This document shows, piece by piece, positions 53,001-62,820 of a DNA stretch of 64,000 nucleotides. The notes under the pieces are model-generated. The model was not told the DNA's origin. It did not search any database and saw only the letters and a list, made by a program, of their open reading frames with translations. Source of the stretch: JAWCLZ01 sp038850275 (GTDB lineage Archaea > Halobacteriota > JAWCLZ01); assembly GCA_038850275.1 (NCBI GenBank), contig JAWCLZ010000006.1, positions 1 through 64,000 of the forward strand. The letters run 5' to 3'. Both the position numbers and the translations under genes were made by a program. The stretch's first letter is position 1; every line of letters begins with the position of its first letter.

Positions 53001-54647
53001 CTACTTCAAAATTCCACCTTCACTTGCGGAGCTAACGCTTCTCGCATATCTCTGGAGATATCCCTTCAATTCACGCACAGGAGGCTTCCATTTTTTTTGC
53101 CTCGCAGCAATTTCATTTAAGCTTATTTTTAATTCAATTTTCCTCTTGGGAATATCGATGGAAATGATATCCCCGTCTTCCACGAGTGCAATCAATCCGC
53201 CATCCATAGCTTCAGGTGAGACATGACCTATACATGGACCTCTGGTGCCGCCGGAGAATCTTCCATCAGTTATGAGAGCAACCGAATCGCTCAATCCCAT
53301 TCCAGCTATTGCTGAGGTTGGAGTGAGCATCTCAGGCATTCCAGGAGCGCCTTTTAAGCCAACATAGCGTATTACCACAACGCTACCTTTTTGGATCTCT
53401 CCATTTATAATTGCTTTAATAGCTGCTTCTTCTGAGTCGAATACCCTCGCTCTTCCCTCGAATTTAAGCATTTTTTGATCCACAGCTGCAGTTTTAACCA
53501 CTGCTCCCTTCTCTGCAAGATTTCCATATAATATTGATATTCCACCAGTTTTACTATAAGGTCTATCAAGCGGCCTAATGATTTCTTCATTATAGATCTC
53601 TGCTTGATCAGCGATTTCATAAATTGTTTTACCACTAACTGTTTTTTCATTGCTTAGAAGCTCCCTGGCTCGCTTTAAAATCGCTGGTACCCCACCTGCT
53701 TCATCTAGATCTTTCATGGTATATTCCCCTGCTGGATTTAGCCTGCATATATTTGGCGTTTTATTGCTTATGCTTTCAAATAGATCAAGCGGGAGCTCAA
53801 TATTCATTTCATTTGCAATCGCGGGGAGATGGAGAACTGTATTCGTGGATCCGCCGATCAGCATATCAACTGTTATGGCATTTTCAAATGATTTCTTATT
53901 TACAATTTGACTTGGAGTTATATTTGCCTTAGCGAGTTCGACTACCCGCTTTCCACTTTCCCTCGCGATCTCCCTCTTTTTAGCGCTTACAGCGCTAGTT
54001 GTTGCAGAGTAAGGCAGCGATAAGCCAAGTACTTCAGTTAGGATTTGCATGGTATTTGCAGTGTAAAGCCCTTGGCAGCTACCACAGGTGGGACAAGCTC
54101 TTTCCTCGATAAGCTTGAGCTCTGCCTCGCTTATTTCCCCGCTTAATACTCTGCCAACTCCTTCGAAGACTGAGAGAAGTGTTAGCTCTTTTCCTTTAAA
54201 TTTACCTGGTAGCATAGGGCCTCCTGTTATGAAAATCGCTGGTATATTTAATCTAAGTGCAGCCATTAGCATTCCTGGGACAATTTTGTCGCAGGAGCAA
54301 ATGCAAACTAGGCCATCGAAACAGTGAGCTTGAACCATGAGTTCAATGGAATCAGCAATGACTTCTCTCGATGGAAGGGAATATTTCATTCCGCTGTGTC
54401 CCATTGCTATACCGTCACATATCCCAATTGTTCCAAATTCAAATGGCACCCCTCCGGCGAGGCGTATACCAACTTTTACATTTTCTGCGAGTTCCCTAAG
54501 ATGAAAGTGCCCGGGAACAGCTTCATTCCAAGAATTTGCTATGCCAATGAAGGGGAGGTCGAATTCCTCTGCTGTTATGCCACTCGACTTGAGCAATGCG
54601 CGATGGGGAGCGCGAATTAAGCCTTTTTTAATTATATCACTTCGCAT
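53001..54647 (-). CDS. ilvD: Dihydroxy-acid dehydratase
   Basis: Iron-sulfur enzyme of valine, leucine and isoleucine synthesis, about 548 residues. Cluster ligands appear in ICSCDKIVPGM and CPTCGSCQGLYTANTM. The GGSTNTVLHLPAIANE segment and C-terminal TDGRFSGGTRGPCIGHVSPE are typical. The ATG at 54647 follows AGGTGAT; a GTG at 54656 is the alternative. Confidence 0.96.
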   Translation of the reverse strand: MRSDIIKKGLIRAPHRALLKSSGITAEEFDLPFIGIANSWNEAVPGHFHLRELAENVKVGIRLAGGVPFEFGTIGICDGIAMGHSGMKYSLPSREVIADSIELMVQAHCFDGLVCICSCDKIVPGMLMAALRLNIPAIFITGGPMLPGKFKGKELTLLSVFEGVGRVLSGEISEAELKLIEERACPTCGSCQGLYTANTMQILTEVLGLSLPYSATTSAVSAKKREIARESGKRVVELAKANITPSQIVNKKSFENAITVDMLIGGSTNTVLHLPAIANEMNIELPLDLFESISNKTPNICRLNPAGEYTMKDLDEAGGVPAILKRARELLSNEKTVSGKTIYEIADQAEIYNEEIIRPLDRPYSKTGGISILYGNLAEKGAVVKTAAVDQKMLKFEGRARVFDSEEAAIKAIINGEIQKGSVVVIRYVGLKGAPGMPEMLTPTSAIAGMGLSDSVALITDGRFSGGTRGPCIGHVSPEAMDGGLIALVEDGDIISIDIPKRKIELKISLNEIAARQKKWKPPVRELKGYLQRYARSVSSASEGGILK

Positions 54648-54693
54648 GTTAATCACCTAAGACCTTAAGAGTATAAAAAATATTACCGTCAAC

Positions 54694-54701
54694 TTTTTAT
54701 A
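54694..54701 (+). promoter_or_regulatory. TATA box of the thermosome gene
   Basis: TTTTTATA lies about 50 bp ahead of the thermosome start, leaving a leader of roughly 25 nt that holds AGGAGGG. No heat-shock regulator palindrome can be recognised with confidence. Confidence 0.5.
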
Positions 54702-54750
54702 GAACCATAAACCAATTTCTCTTAGTTACGCAATTTTAGGAGGGATGCAT

Positions 54751-56382
54751 TTGGCGAATCAACAGGTACAACCAATTATAATTTTGAAAGAAGGAAGTCA
54801 GAGAACTCGTGGTAGAGAAGCACAGAGTATGAATATTCTCGCTGCCAAAACAGTTGCGCAGGCTGTTCGCACTACTCTTGGTCCAAGGGGCATGGATAAA
54901 ATGCTCGTTGATAGCATGGGCGATGTTGTGATCACAAATGATGGTGCTACGATTTTGAAGGAAATGGATATAGAGCACCCTGCAGCGAAGATGATGGTTG
55001 AAATCGCTAAAACACAAGATGAAGAAGCTGGAGATGGCACAACCACAGCAGTCGTACTAGCAGGCGAACTACTCACAAAAGCAGAAGAACTATTGAATCA
55101 AGAGATCCACCCAACAGTCGTAGTATCTGGCTATCAAATGGCGGCTCAAAAGGCTCAAGAAATTCTTAGCAGCATTGCAATCCCAGTGTCTGAGGAGGAT
55201 GAGGATCTCCTGAAGAAAATTGCCATAACTGCTATGAGCAGCAAAGGGACTCAAGCAGCAAGCGAGAAACTCGCTGAGTTAAGCGTTCAAGCTGTGAAGA
55301 AAGTAGCTGAGAGAGATGGAGATAAGATCAAAGTGGACATCGATAACATTAAAATTGAAAAGGTAATGGGAGCTGGAATAGCAGATTCTCAGCTTATTGA
55401 TGGACTAATTATAGATAAAGAAAGAGCGCATCCAGGCATGCCTAAGCTAGTGAAAAATGCAAAGATAGCTTTAATTGGAGAGGCTCTAGAGCATAAAAAA
55501 ACAGAGGTCGATGCTGAGATTTCAATTACTTCTCCTGAACAGCTGAAGGCATTCTTGGATGAAGAAGAAAAAATGCTCAAGAACAAAGTCGAGAAAATCA
55601 AGCAATGCGGTGCAAATGTACTGGTATGTCAGAAAGACATAGATGATATAGCTAAGCACTACTTAGCTAAAGCAGGTATCTATGCGATTAAGCAAGTTAA
55701 GAAGAGTGATATGGAAAAACTTGCAAAAGCAAGTGGAGGAAAAATAATTCAAACAGTTGGAGAACTCAGGGAAAGCGACCTAGGGCAGGCTGAAATTGTT
55801 GAGGAAAGAAAGATAGGGGATAAGACTTTAACATTCATAGAAAAATGTAAGAACCCAAGGGCAGTTTCCTTGCTATTGCGGGGAGGCACGGAGCACGTTG
55901 TAGATGAAACTGAGAGAGCAGTTCACGATGCACTTCGCGTAGTTGGCGTAACATTAGAGGATAGAAAAATCGTCGCAGGAGGAGGTGCTCCAGAGATCGA
56001 GGTTGCACTGCGCCTTAGGAATTATGCTGCAACTGTGGGTGGGAGGCAGCAGCTTGCAATTGAAGCCTTTGCAAGTGCAATGGAGATAATTCCACGCTCT
56101 CTAGCTGAAAACGCTGGTTTGGATCCCATTGATATCTTAGTTGAACTTCGATCTCAGCACGAGCGAGGGAATAAAACCGCTGGACTCGATGTATTCACAG
56201 GCAAAGTCGTTGACATGCTTAAAGAGGGAGTTGTAGAACCCCTGAAGGTAAAAACTCAAGCGATAAGCTTGGCTTCTGAAGCTGCTACGATGATTTTGAG
56301 GATAGATGATATCATATCTGCTAAGGGAATTAAACCACAGACACCCCCAGCTCCAGAGCCAAGTGAAGTACCCCAAATGTAG
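54751..56382 (+). CDS. Thermosome (group II chaperonin) subunit
   Basis: An ATP-dependent folding chamber subunit of 543 residues. ATP-site motifs: TLGPRGMDKMLVD, NDGATILKEMDI, GDGTTTAVVLAG near residue 90, and the late VAGGGAPEIEVALRL. The C-terminus ends proline-rich rather than in the glycine-methionine tail of many archaea. The TTG at 54751 is preferred because AGGAGG lies 7 bp before it; the ATG two codons earlier is too close. A single subunit gene is in view. Confidence 0.96.
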   Translation: MANQQVQPIIILKEGSQRTRGREAQSMNILAAKTVAQAVRTTLGPRGMDKMLVDSMGDVVITNDGATILKEMDIEHPAAKMMVEIAKTQDEEAGDGTTTAVVLAGELLTKAEELLNQEIHPTVVVSGYQMAAQKAQEILSSIAIPVSEEDEDLLKKIAITAMSSKGTQAASEKLAELSVQAVKKVAERDGDKIKVDIDNIKIEKVMGAGIADSQLIDGLIIDKERAHPGMPKLVKNAKIALIGEALEHKKTEVDAEISITSPEQLKAFLDEEEKMLKNKVEKIKQCGANVLVCQKDIDDIAKHYLAKAGIYAIKQVKKSDMEKLAKASGGKIIQTVGELRESDLGQAEIVEERKIGDKTLTFIEKCKNPRAVSLLLRGGTEHVVDETERAVHDALRVVGVTLEDRKIVAGGGAPEIEVALRLRNYAATVGGRQQLAIEAFASAMEIIPRSLAENAGLDPIDILVELRSQHERGNKTAGLDVFTGKVVDMLKEGVVEPLKVKTQAISLASEAATMILRIDDIISAKGIKPQTPPAPEPSEVPQM

Positions 56383-56395
56383 AGCGCTTTTAACA

Positions 56396-57697
56396 ATGGA
56401 AGCAATGGTTAAATATGAACTAGCGATTAAAAACGGCAAGGTTTTTTTAAAAGATAAAATAATTCAAGCGGACATTGGCATTGAGAATGGCAAGATAGCT
56501 CGTGCAGCAAAAATTGTGGAGGGCTTTAAAGTTATAAATGCAAGTAAAATGCTCGTACTCCCTGGATCAATCGATGTACACGTTCATTTCAGAGAACCAG
56601 GTTTGACCCATAAAGAAGACTGGTACACTGGGTCTTGTGCAGCTGCAGCTGGAGGAGTAACCTCGGTTATAGATCAGCCAAATACCATCCCTCCAACTAC
56701 CACTGCTAAAGCATTTAAGAAAAAGCTCAAACTAGCTAAGCAAAAATCAATCGTGGACTTCGGGATAAATGCAGGTGTGATTGAAAAATCAGAAATTGAG
56801 GAAATGTGGAAGCTTGGCGCTATTGCTTTTGGCGAGATCTTCCTAGCAGATTCCATGGCAGTGGATTACTCATTTTTAAATAGCGCTCTTGAAAGAATAG
56901 GTAAGCTGCAGGGACTAGCTTGTGTTCACGCTGAAGATAGTGGGCTGATAATGCAAAATCTCAAGAAATATAAAAACTTGACTCCCATTTCATATTCCAG
57001 AGTTCGCTCCCCTAGATGCGAAGCACTAGCTATTCAAAGAGTACTGGGTTTATATGAAAAATTGAAGATTAAACCAAGGCTTCACATCTGCCACCTCAGC
57101 ACTAAGCTGGGTTTAAAATTATTAAAGCAGAGTAGTTGCACTGCCGAAGTTACACCCCACCATCTGCTTCTGAATCTAAAGGACTGCAATCGCTTGGGGA
57201 ATTTAGCAAAAGTAAATCCACCATTGAGAAGCAAGGTAGATCAGCTTGCAGTCTTGCGCGCATTCATTAAAGGAGAGGTATCAATACTTGCTTCCGATCA
57301 CGCTCCTCATTTACCTATTGAAAAGCAGGATTTATGTAGCTCTCCATCGGGCATGCCTGGAGTTGAAACTATGATACCGCTTTTACTGGCCTTGGTTAAG
57401 AAAAGACTTATCCCCCTTGAAAAACTTGTTAATGCAGCCTCAAAAAATCCAGCTAGGATATTCAAAATCAAAAATAAGGGTGAAATCAAACCTGGGATGG
57501 ATGCGGATTTACTAATTACAGATTTAAAACCAATGAAGATAAAAGCAAAGAGGCTACATAGCAAGTGCAACTGGACCCCATTTGAGGGCTTTGAAGCAAT
57601 TTTCCCAAAGCTAACGCTTTTGCGGGGCGAGGTAATTTTCCAAGGAAATGTAACTTGCGAGAGGGGATTTGGAAGAATTTTAATGCGAAATGATTAA
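56396..57697 (+). CDS. pyrC: Dihydroorotase
   Basis: Third step of pyrimidine synthesis, 433 residues. Zinc ligands in DVHVHFREPGLTHKEDW near residue 60. The carboxylated lysine region is replaced by the type I pattern, then HAEDS, HICHLST and the catalytic LASDHAPH near 303. The ATG at 56396 is used; the frame opens earlier only by overlapping the thermosome gene. Another pyrimidine gene, pyrF, lies 10 kb away on the other strand. Confidence 0.94.
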   Translation: MEAMVKYELAIKNGKVFLKDKIIQADIGIENGKIARAAKIVEGFKVINASKMLVLPGSIDVHVHFREPGLTHKEDWYTGSCAAAAGGVTSVIDQPNTIPPTTTAKAFKKKLKLAKQKSIVDFGINAGVIEKSEIEEMWKLGAIAFGEIFLADSMAVDYSFLNSALERIGKLQGLACVHAEDSGLIMQNLKKYKNLTPISYSRVRSPRCEALAIQRVLGLYEKLKIKPRLHICHLSTKLGLKLLKQSSCTAEVTPHHLLLNLKDCNRLGNLAKVNPPLRSKVDQLAVLRAFIKGEVSILASDHAPHLPIEKQDLCSSPSGMPGVETMIPLLLALVKKRLIPLEKLVNAASKNPARIFKIKNKGEIKPGMDADLLITDLKPMKIKAKRLHSKCNWTPFEGFEAIFPKLTLLRGEVIFQGNVTCERGFGRILMRND

Positions 57698-57724
57698 GGC
57701 ATTGGAAATACAAGTTAGCCTCGG

Positions 57725-58543
57725 ATGAAGGTCATTTCCATCACTGGCTATAAAAACTCTGGCAAGACTGATTTAATAGTTAAATTAGTAGAAGCACTAA
57801 AGCGGAGAGGGAAAGTTGGCACGGTGAAGCATATGCATGCTTATCGCTTTGATAAAGAGGGAAGTGATACATATCGACATATGCAAGCAGGGGCAGATGT
57901 GGTTGTGGGCGTTACACCCTATGAACTTGTGAAGCTCACAAATGCAAATAATTTAAAGGCGGCTCTTGACGAACTAGCCAATGCTGGAGTGGATTATGCA
58001 GTGGTGGAGGGCTTCAAAGATAGCTCGCTTCCTAAAATTGCAATTGGCGAAGTAAAAGCAGTAAATATTGTTAAAATCATAGATCCACGTGAAGACATAA
58101 ACATAGATGAATTAGTAGAGCTTGTGGAGAGCCAGCGGGAATGGGTAACATTTAACTCACTTTTAAATAAGGTTAAAAAACATAGAGATATAGCTAAAGC
58201 AGGTGCAATTGCAACATTCACAGGTGTGGTGAGAGGAATAAATAAGGGAGTGAAGATAAAGGAACTTCAATTTGAGCATTACGAAGAAATGCTAGATATA
58301 AGTCTAGAGAAAATCAAGCAAACCCTTAAGAAGCGCGAGGGAATAGTTGAAGTGCTCATACATCATAAAACTGGAGTTATACCCGCTGGGGAAGACATCA
58401 TTTATATAGTTGTAGCAGGTTCACATCGCAGAGAGGTATTCAAAGCTCTCAGCGACGCAATTGAAATGGTGAAAAGAGAAGCGCCAATCTGGAAAAAAGA
58501 AGTAACAGAGGAAGGAGAATACTGGGTTCAAGAGGTAGAATAA
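57725..58543 (+). CDS. MobB-MoaE fusion protein (molybdopterin cofactor)
   Basis: A 272-residue protein joining two molybdenum/tungsten cofactor functions. The N-terminal MobB domain (1-125) has the P-loop ITGYKNSGKTDLIVKLVEAL and the HMHAYRFDKEGSDT segment. The C-terminal MoaE domain (about 140-272) has IATFTGVVRG, QFEHYEEMLD, SHRREVFKA and the catalytic IWKKE, matching the large subunit of molybdopterin synthase. MobB helps GTP-dependent nucleotide attachment. Such fusions occur in archaea that make W or Mo enzymes. Confidence 0.93.
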   Translation: MKVISITGYKNSGKTDLIVKLVEALKRRGKVGTVKHMHAYRFDKEGSDTYRHMQAGADVVVGVTPYELVKLTNANNLKAALDELANAGVDYAVVEGFKDSSLPKIAIGEVKAVNIVKIIDPREDINIDELVELVESQREWVTFNSLLNKVKKHRDIAKAGAIATFTGVVRGINKGVKIKELQFEHYEEMLDISLEKIKQTLKKREGIVEVLIHHKTGVIPAGEDIIYIVVAGSHRREVFKALSDAIEMVKREAPIWKKEVTEEGEYWVQEVE

Positions 58544-58545
58544 GA

Positions 58546-59874
58546 ATGAAGCGGCTGTTTGGCACAAATGGTGTTAGAGGAATAGCCAATGTCGATTTAA
58601 CCCCAGAAATTGCACTCACGCTGGCAAAGAGCTATGGCAGCTTGCTGGAGTTAAACAATACAGTGGCAATTGGGAGAGACACTCGACTCTCCGGGGAAAT
58701 GTTCAAGCACGCGGTTATCTCAGGCTTGCTTTCCACTGGCTGCAATGTCGTGGATGCAGGTATAGTTCCAATTCCAGCGCTGCAGTACTACGTTAGAGAT
58801 AACGCAGATGGAGGAATTATGATCACTGCATCCCACAACCCTTGGGAATACAATGGGATTAAAATCATAGATAGAGATGGCACTGAGATAGGCAGCGACT
58901 TGGAGGAAAAAATCGAGGCACTTTACTATGCCTCTAATTTTAGAAATATAGAGTGGAATAAAATAGGAGCATTGAGAAATGCAGAGATCATTCAAAATTA
59001 CATCAATGGAATTTTAAAGCTTGTAGATAGAGAGAAAATTGCAAGTGCAAAGCTTCGAGTTGCAGTGGATCTAGGCAATGGCGCTGGGTGCGTGGCAACT
59101 CCTAGATTGCTTCAGGAGCTAGGTGTCGAGGTAGTTTTATTAAACGCTGATCCAAAGCCAGTTTCACCAAAACGTGAGCCCGAGCCAAACAAGGCATCGC
59201 TTAAGGAGTTAATGGAACTCGTGGTATCAGCGAGGGCAGATTTTGGAGTAGCGCACGATGGCGATGCGGATAGAGCGGTATTCATAGATGAAAAAGGGGA
59301 ATATGTTGAAGACGATGTAACTCTAGCCATCTTTGTCAAAAATACTCTTTCTAAAAAACCTGGACCTGTTGTTACACCCGTGAGTTCCTCTCAATGCATT
59401 GTTGATGTTGCTAATGAATTTGGAGTGAAAGTGGAGTGGACAAAAGTAGGAAGCATACACGTGGCAAGAAAGATGAAGGCAATAAATGCAGTTATAGGTG
59501 GAGAGGGAAATGGGGGTATAATTTTCCCAGAGCATCAATACTGCCGCGATGGCGCCATGGCAGTGGCAAGGATGTGCGAATTAGTCTCAGAGCAGAGACT
59601 ATCTGAACTTGCGAGGCAAGTGCCTCGATATTACAATTTGAAAACAAAGGTGCGGTGTGAAGATAAAGAAGCAGTTATGCAGCATGTTAAAAGCAAGCTC
59701 ACTGGTGAAATCATAGCTATAGATGGATTTAAAGCTTTCTATGACGATGGCTGGCTATTAATCCGTCCCTCTGGAACCGAGCCAATTATTCGAATCTTCG
59801 CAGAATCCAAGTCAATGGATAGAGCTAGAGAGCTTCTGGAGTATGGCTGCAGTTTGATTAAAAGCTACAGCTAG
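58546..59874 (+). CDS. glmM: Phosphoglucosamine mutase family enzyme
   Basis: A 442-residue phosphohexomutase of the GlmM group, converting glucosamine 6-phosphate to the 1-phosphate. The start is LFGTNGVRGIANVDLTPEIA, the family's N-terminus. Phosphoserine loop MITASHNPWEYNGIKI near residue 87, metal loop AHDGDADRAVFID near 233, sugar loop GGEGNGGIIF and phosphate loop IRPSGTEPIIRIFAE. It starts 2 bp after the MobB-MoaE gene. Confidence 0.92.
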   Translation: MKRLFGTNGVRGIANVDLTPEIALTLAKSYGSLLELNNTVAIGRDTRLSGEMFKHAVISGLLSTGCNVVDAGIVPIPALQYYVRDNADGGIMITASHNPWEYNGIKIIDRDGTEIGSDLEEKIEALYYASNFRNIEWNKIGALRNAEIIQNYINGILKLVDREKIASAKLRVAVDLGNGAGCVATPRLLQELGVEVVLLNADPKPVSPKREPEPNKASLKELMELVVSARADFGVAHDGDADRAVFIDEKGEYVEDDVTLAIFVKNTLSKKPGPVVTPVSSSQCIVDVANEFGVKVEWTKVGSIHVARKMKAINAVIGGEGNGGIIFPEHQYCRDGAMAVARMCELVSEQRLSELARQVPRYYNLKTKVRCEDKEAVMQHVKSKLTGEIIAIDGFKAFYDDGWLLIRPSGTEPIIRIFAESKSMDRARELLEYGCSLIKSYS

Positions 59875-60004
59875 ATAATAGATAATATGTTTCATTTCTC
59901 AAGCTGTATAACAATTTCATCCCATTTTCGCGTTCCTCTTTTATCGCATTTTATCGAAAATTTCAAGGGAATATAAATAATGGAAAGCAAATATCAAGGA
60001 TTAT
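59875..60004. promoter_or_regulatory. Promoter region of the LLM tandem operon
   Basis: 130 bp without a gene. A TATA-like element AATATAAATAA near 59970-59980 lies 25 to 30 bp before the ATG at 60005, consistent with a leaderless transcript. Nothing else is recognised. Confidence 0.45.
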
Positions 60005-60970
60005 ATGAAGCTCTCTCTTGGAATAACAACTAGTATGCCATTGGAAAAATCCCTCAATTATGCTAAAATTGCTGAGGAGAATAATTACTATAGAATCTGG
60101 ATTGGCGAAGATATACTCTCTAGGGAAGTTTTCACTTATATCTCAATAATTGCATTAAAAACCAAAAGAATAGCAATTGCAACTGGCATAACAAGTCCAT
60201 ATGTGAGAAATATAGCAGTAATAGCCTCAAATACCGCTGGCATTCAAATTTTGAGTGAAAATCGCTTCACACTTGGCTTGGGAGTTGGCGGTATTCCAGA
60301 GATCGAGAGGCTAACTGGTAAAAAGCCTGAGAGAGTTATAGAGGTAATGAAAGAAACAACTCAACTCCTGCGGAGAATCTTTAAAGGAGAGAGAATAACA
60401 TATGAAGGTAAATTAGCCAGCTTGAGGGATTACAAACTAAATATAAAACTAAAGGTTGAGCCTAAAATTTACTTTGGAGTGCGAGGAGAGAAGCTCCTTG
60501 CTTTAGCTGGAGAAATTGCAGATGGAGTGATATTCTCAGGACCAAAGCAATATCTCGAGCGAGCCATGCAAATCGTAGATGAAGCAGCGGAGAAAGCAGG
60601 GAGAGATAAAAATGAAATAGATCGCGTGCTTTGGAACTGCACAGTGGAAGTTGAAAATGAAGAGGATTTAAAACTAGCTAGACTAGTATCAGCCACAATA
60701 GCAGCAAGTCTCCCGAAGAGCAGCTTGAGTGGTGTTGATCAAATTCGAGAAAAATTCAAAGTAGGAAAATATGAAGAGGCAGCTGAAATGATGAGTGAAG
60801 AACTGATGAAGGAATTCTGCATCTATGGCTCAAAGAAGGAGATATTTGATAGCTTTAATCAATTTGAAGCAATGGGATTTAGAGAATTTGTAGTTGGACC
60901 GCCATTCAGTAAAAACCCTATGAGAACAATTAAAGCAATGGGGAGGGCTATCAGTGGAATATGGGATTAA
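60005..60970 (+). CDS. F420-dependent luciferase-fold oxidoreductase, Mer-like
   Basis: A 321-residue member of the bacterial luciferase-like/LLM family, similar in length and order of motifs to methylenetetrahydromethanopterin reductase Mer. Segments: AEENNYYRIWIGED, IATGITSPYVRNIAVIASNT, LSENRFTLGLGVGGIPEIER and ALAGEIADGVIFSG. The barrel probably binds F420. Whether it is Mer itself or another F420 enzyme cannot be decided; the short LGLGVGGIPEIE segment differs from the usual GPGD of Mer. Leaderless start likely. Confidence 0.72.
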   Translation: MKLSLGITTSMPLEKSLNYAKIAEENNYYRIWIGEDILSREVFTYISIIALKTKRIAIATGITSPYVRNIAVIASNTAGIQILSENRFTLGLGVGGIPEIERLTGKKPERVIEVMKETTQLLRRIFKGERITYEGKLASLRDYKLNIKLKVEPKIYFGVRGEKLLALAGEIADGVIFSGPKQYLERAMQIVDEAAEKAGRDKNEIDRVLWNCTVEVENEEDLKLARLVSATIAASLPKSSLSGVDQIREKFKVGKYEEAAEMMSEELMKEFCIYGSKKEIFDSFNQFEAMGFREFVVGPPFSKNPMRTIKAMGRAISGIWD

Positions 60971-61901
60971 CTTCAATGGAGACTTGCCCATTGATCACAT
61001 AATAGAGGGCACGAGGGTTGCAGAGCAAATAGGCTTCAAATACATCTGGGTTGGAGAGGCAAATGAATATATTCATCCATTCCCAGTACTAGCAGCTATA
61101 TGCGAGAACACAACTAAAATTCAAATCGGCTCAGGTATAATATCACCTCAATTGAATTTATGCCGCCATATATTGAAGGCATTTGAAACACTCCACGAAG
61201 CTTATGGACCTAGGTTTATAATAGGCCTAGCACCAGGTGACTTCATAGCTCTTCAATCACTAGGGGTGGAAATTAAGCGGCCTATTGAAAAAATAGATCA
61301 ATGTTTAATGGAGATCACTGGAAGCGTGCCCACCTACATTGCAAGGCAAATTACCAAAACAGAAGAAGTTTGCTTATATGGAGTTATACCGGTATTCGTC
61401 GGAGCAACTGGTCCAAAGGCAATTGAATTTGCTAGTTTAAAAGCAGATGGAATTCTGCTTAACTATTTGAAACCCGAGTATATAAACTGGGCTTCAAAAT
61501 ACTTTAAAAGAAGAATATATACCGCTGTCTATGGCCCATCGCTACTCCTTCCAGATAGTTATAATGAAAAAAAACTGCTCATAGCTGCAGCAGTAGTTGC
61601 ATCAAGCATGCCGATGGAACTTCAAATCGAATTTGAAATCAAAAATGAGATAAATCAAATAAAAACCTATTTAAATCACAGGAACTACAGCGAGCTTGTT
61701 AAGTATAGAGAATTCCTATATAGCAACTTCACTCTTTCAGGAACTCTTGAGGAGATTAATAGGAAGATTGAGGAAATTAAAAGAATGAATAAAGTAGATC
61801 AAGTTATATTTGGCACACCAATTTGCCATAGCCTTGAATCAGTTAAAAAGCTGAGAAAGATAATAGAGGGAGGGGGTAAATGGGTGCACTCAGAAGAATG
61901 A
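60954..61901 (+). CDS. Second luciferase-fold (LLM) protein
   Basis: A 315-residue paralogue of the preceding gene, clearly diverged (VAEQIGFKYIWVGEANEYI; GSGIISPQLNLCRHILKAFE; RFIIGLAPGDFIALQSLG; FASLKADGILLNYL). The LAPGD segment keeps the glycine-proline pattern seen in Mer better than its neighbour does. The GTG start overlaps the first gene by 17 bp, so both are made together, possibly as a heterodimer. Substrate unknown. Confidence 0.65.
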   Translation: MEYGINFNGDLPIDHIIEGTRVAEQIGFKYIWVGEANEYIHPFPVLAAICENTTKIQIGSGIISPQLNLCRHILKAFETLHEAYGPRFIIGLAPGDFIALQSLGVEIKRPIEKIDQCLMEITGSVPTYIARQITKTEEVCLYGVIPVFVGATGPKAIEFASLKADGILLNYLKPEYINWASKYFKRRIYTAVYGPSLLLPDSYNEKKLLIAAAVVASSMPMELQIEFEIKNEINQIKTYLNHRNYSELVKYREFLYSNFTLSGTLEEINRKIEEIKRMNKVDQVIFGTPICHSLESVKKLRKIIEGGGKWVHSEE

Positions 61902-62092
61902 TGAAGAAATATAAACTCACAGAGGGAGATATGCAGGAATGGCGTGAGGTAAAATCTTGGTACTTGAACATGGCTAGTGAATACCCTCAGAAATGCTTAA
62001 AATGTGGAGATCTATTTTACGTATCACCTTTTGATGCATTTTTAATAAGTCGAAATAAAAAAGCTTGCTTATGTCAAAGATGCTTGAAATAA
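61880..62092 (+). CDS. Small zinc-ribbon-like protein
   Basis: A 70-residue protein with cysteine pairs CLKCGD and CLCQRC, separated by about 27 residues, suggesting a zinc ribbon. ATG start with GGAGGGGGT upstream and overlapping the second LLM gene by 22 bp. It probably belongs to the LLM operon. No known family. Confidence 0.65.
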   Translation: MGALRRMMKKYKLTEGDMQEWREVKSWYLNMASEYPQKCLKCGDLFYVSPFDAFLISRNKKACLCQRCLK

Positions 62093-62112
62093 TTAAATAA
62101 TCAGGAGAACTC

Positions 62113-62775
62113 ATGCGCTTTAAAAACAGAGAGGATGCTGGAAAAAAACTAGCTGAAAAGCTCGCTAACTTGAAAGCTCTAAGTCCAGTGGTGCTAGCTA
62201 TACCTCGCGGAGGTGTGGTGGTGGGTGACATTATAGCTAATGCTCTAAATGCAAAGTTAGATTTAGTGGTTCCTCGAAAAATTGGTGCACCTTATAACCC
62301 AGAACTCGCGATCGGCGCAGTTATGCACGATGGAACTTGCTATCTAAATAGAGATATAATAGCAGCATTGAATATATCTGAAAATTATATTAAAAGAGAG
62401 ATAGAATTTCAAAAAATGGAAATTGAAAGGAGATTACAGCTATATAGAAAAACAAAGGATTACGATTTAAGAGATAAAAATATCGTACTCGTGGACGATG
62501 GCATCGCCACTGGTGCAACTATGCTTGTTGTGATTAACTGGCTGAAGAAACAGCAGCCTAAAAAATTAGTGGTTGCAGTTCCAGTGCTGCCCGCTGAAAC
62601 ACTTGAAATATTAAAAAGGGAAGTGGATGAAGTGATCTATGTTTTAGCGCCATATGAATTTGAAGCAGTTGGCGAGTTCTATGAAGATTTCAGTCAAGTT
62701 GAAGATGAAGAGGTCATAAAAATAATGAAAAGTCATATAGGGAAAGGTCATAAACAAATAACAATAACAAAATAA
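62113..62775 (+). CDS. Phosphoribosyltransferase-domain protein
   Basis: A 220-residue type I phosphoribosyltransferase-fold protein (COG1926 group). PRPP-binding loop IVLVDDGIATGATMLVVINW near residue 121. The N-terminal VVLAIPRGGVVVGDIIANAL is characteristic. Such proteins are predicted enzymes of base or nucleotide salvage, but no substrate has been settled. It closely follows the LLM operon genes. Confidence 0.85.
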   Translation: MRFKNREDAGKKLAEKLANLKALSPVVLAIPRGGVVVGDIIANALNAKLDLVVPRKIGAPYNPELAIGAVMHDGTCYLNRDIIAALNISENYIKREIEFQKMEIERRLQLYRKTKDYDLRDKNIVLVDDGIATGATMLVVINWLKKQQPKKLVVAVPVLPAETLEILKREVDEVIYVLAPYEFEAVGEFYEDFSQVEDEEVIKIMKSHIGKGHKQITITK

Positions 62776-62820
62776 CAATAATAAATAAAAATAAAGCTTA
62801 GAAAGTAAGGGGGAATTAAG

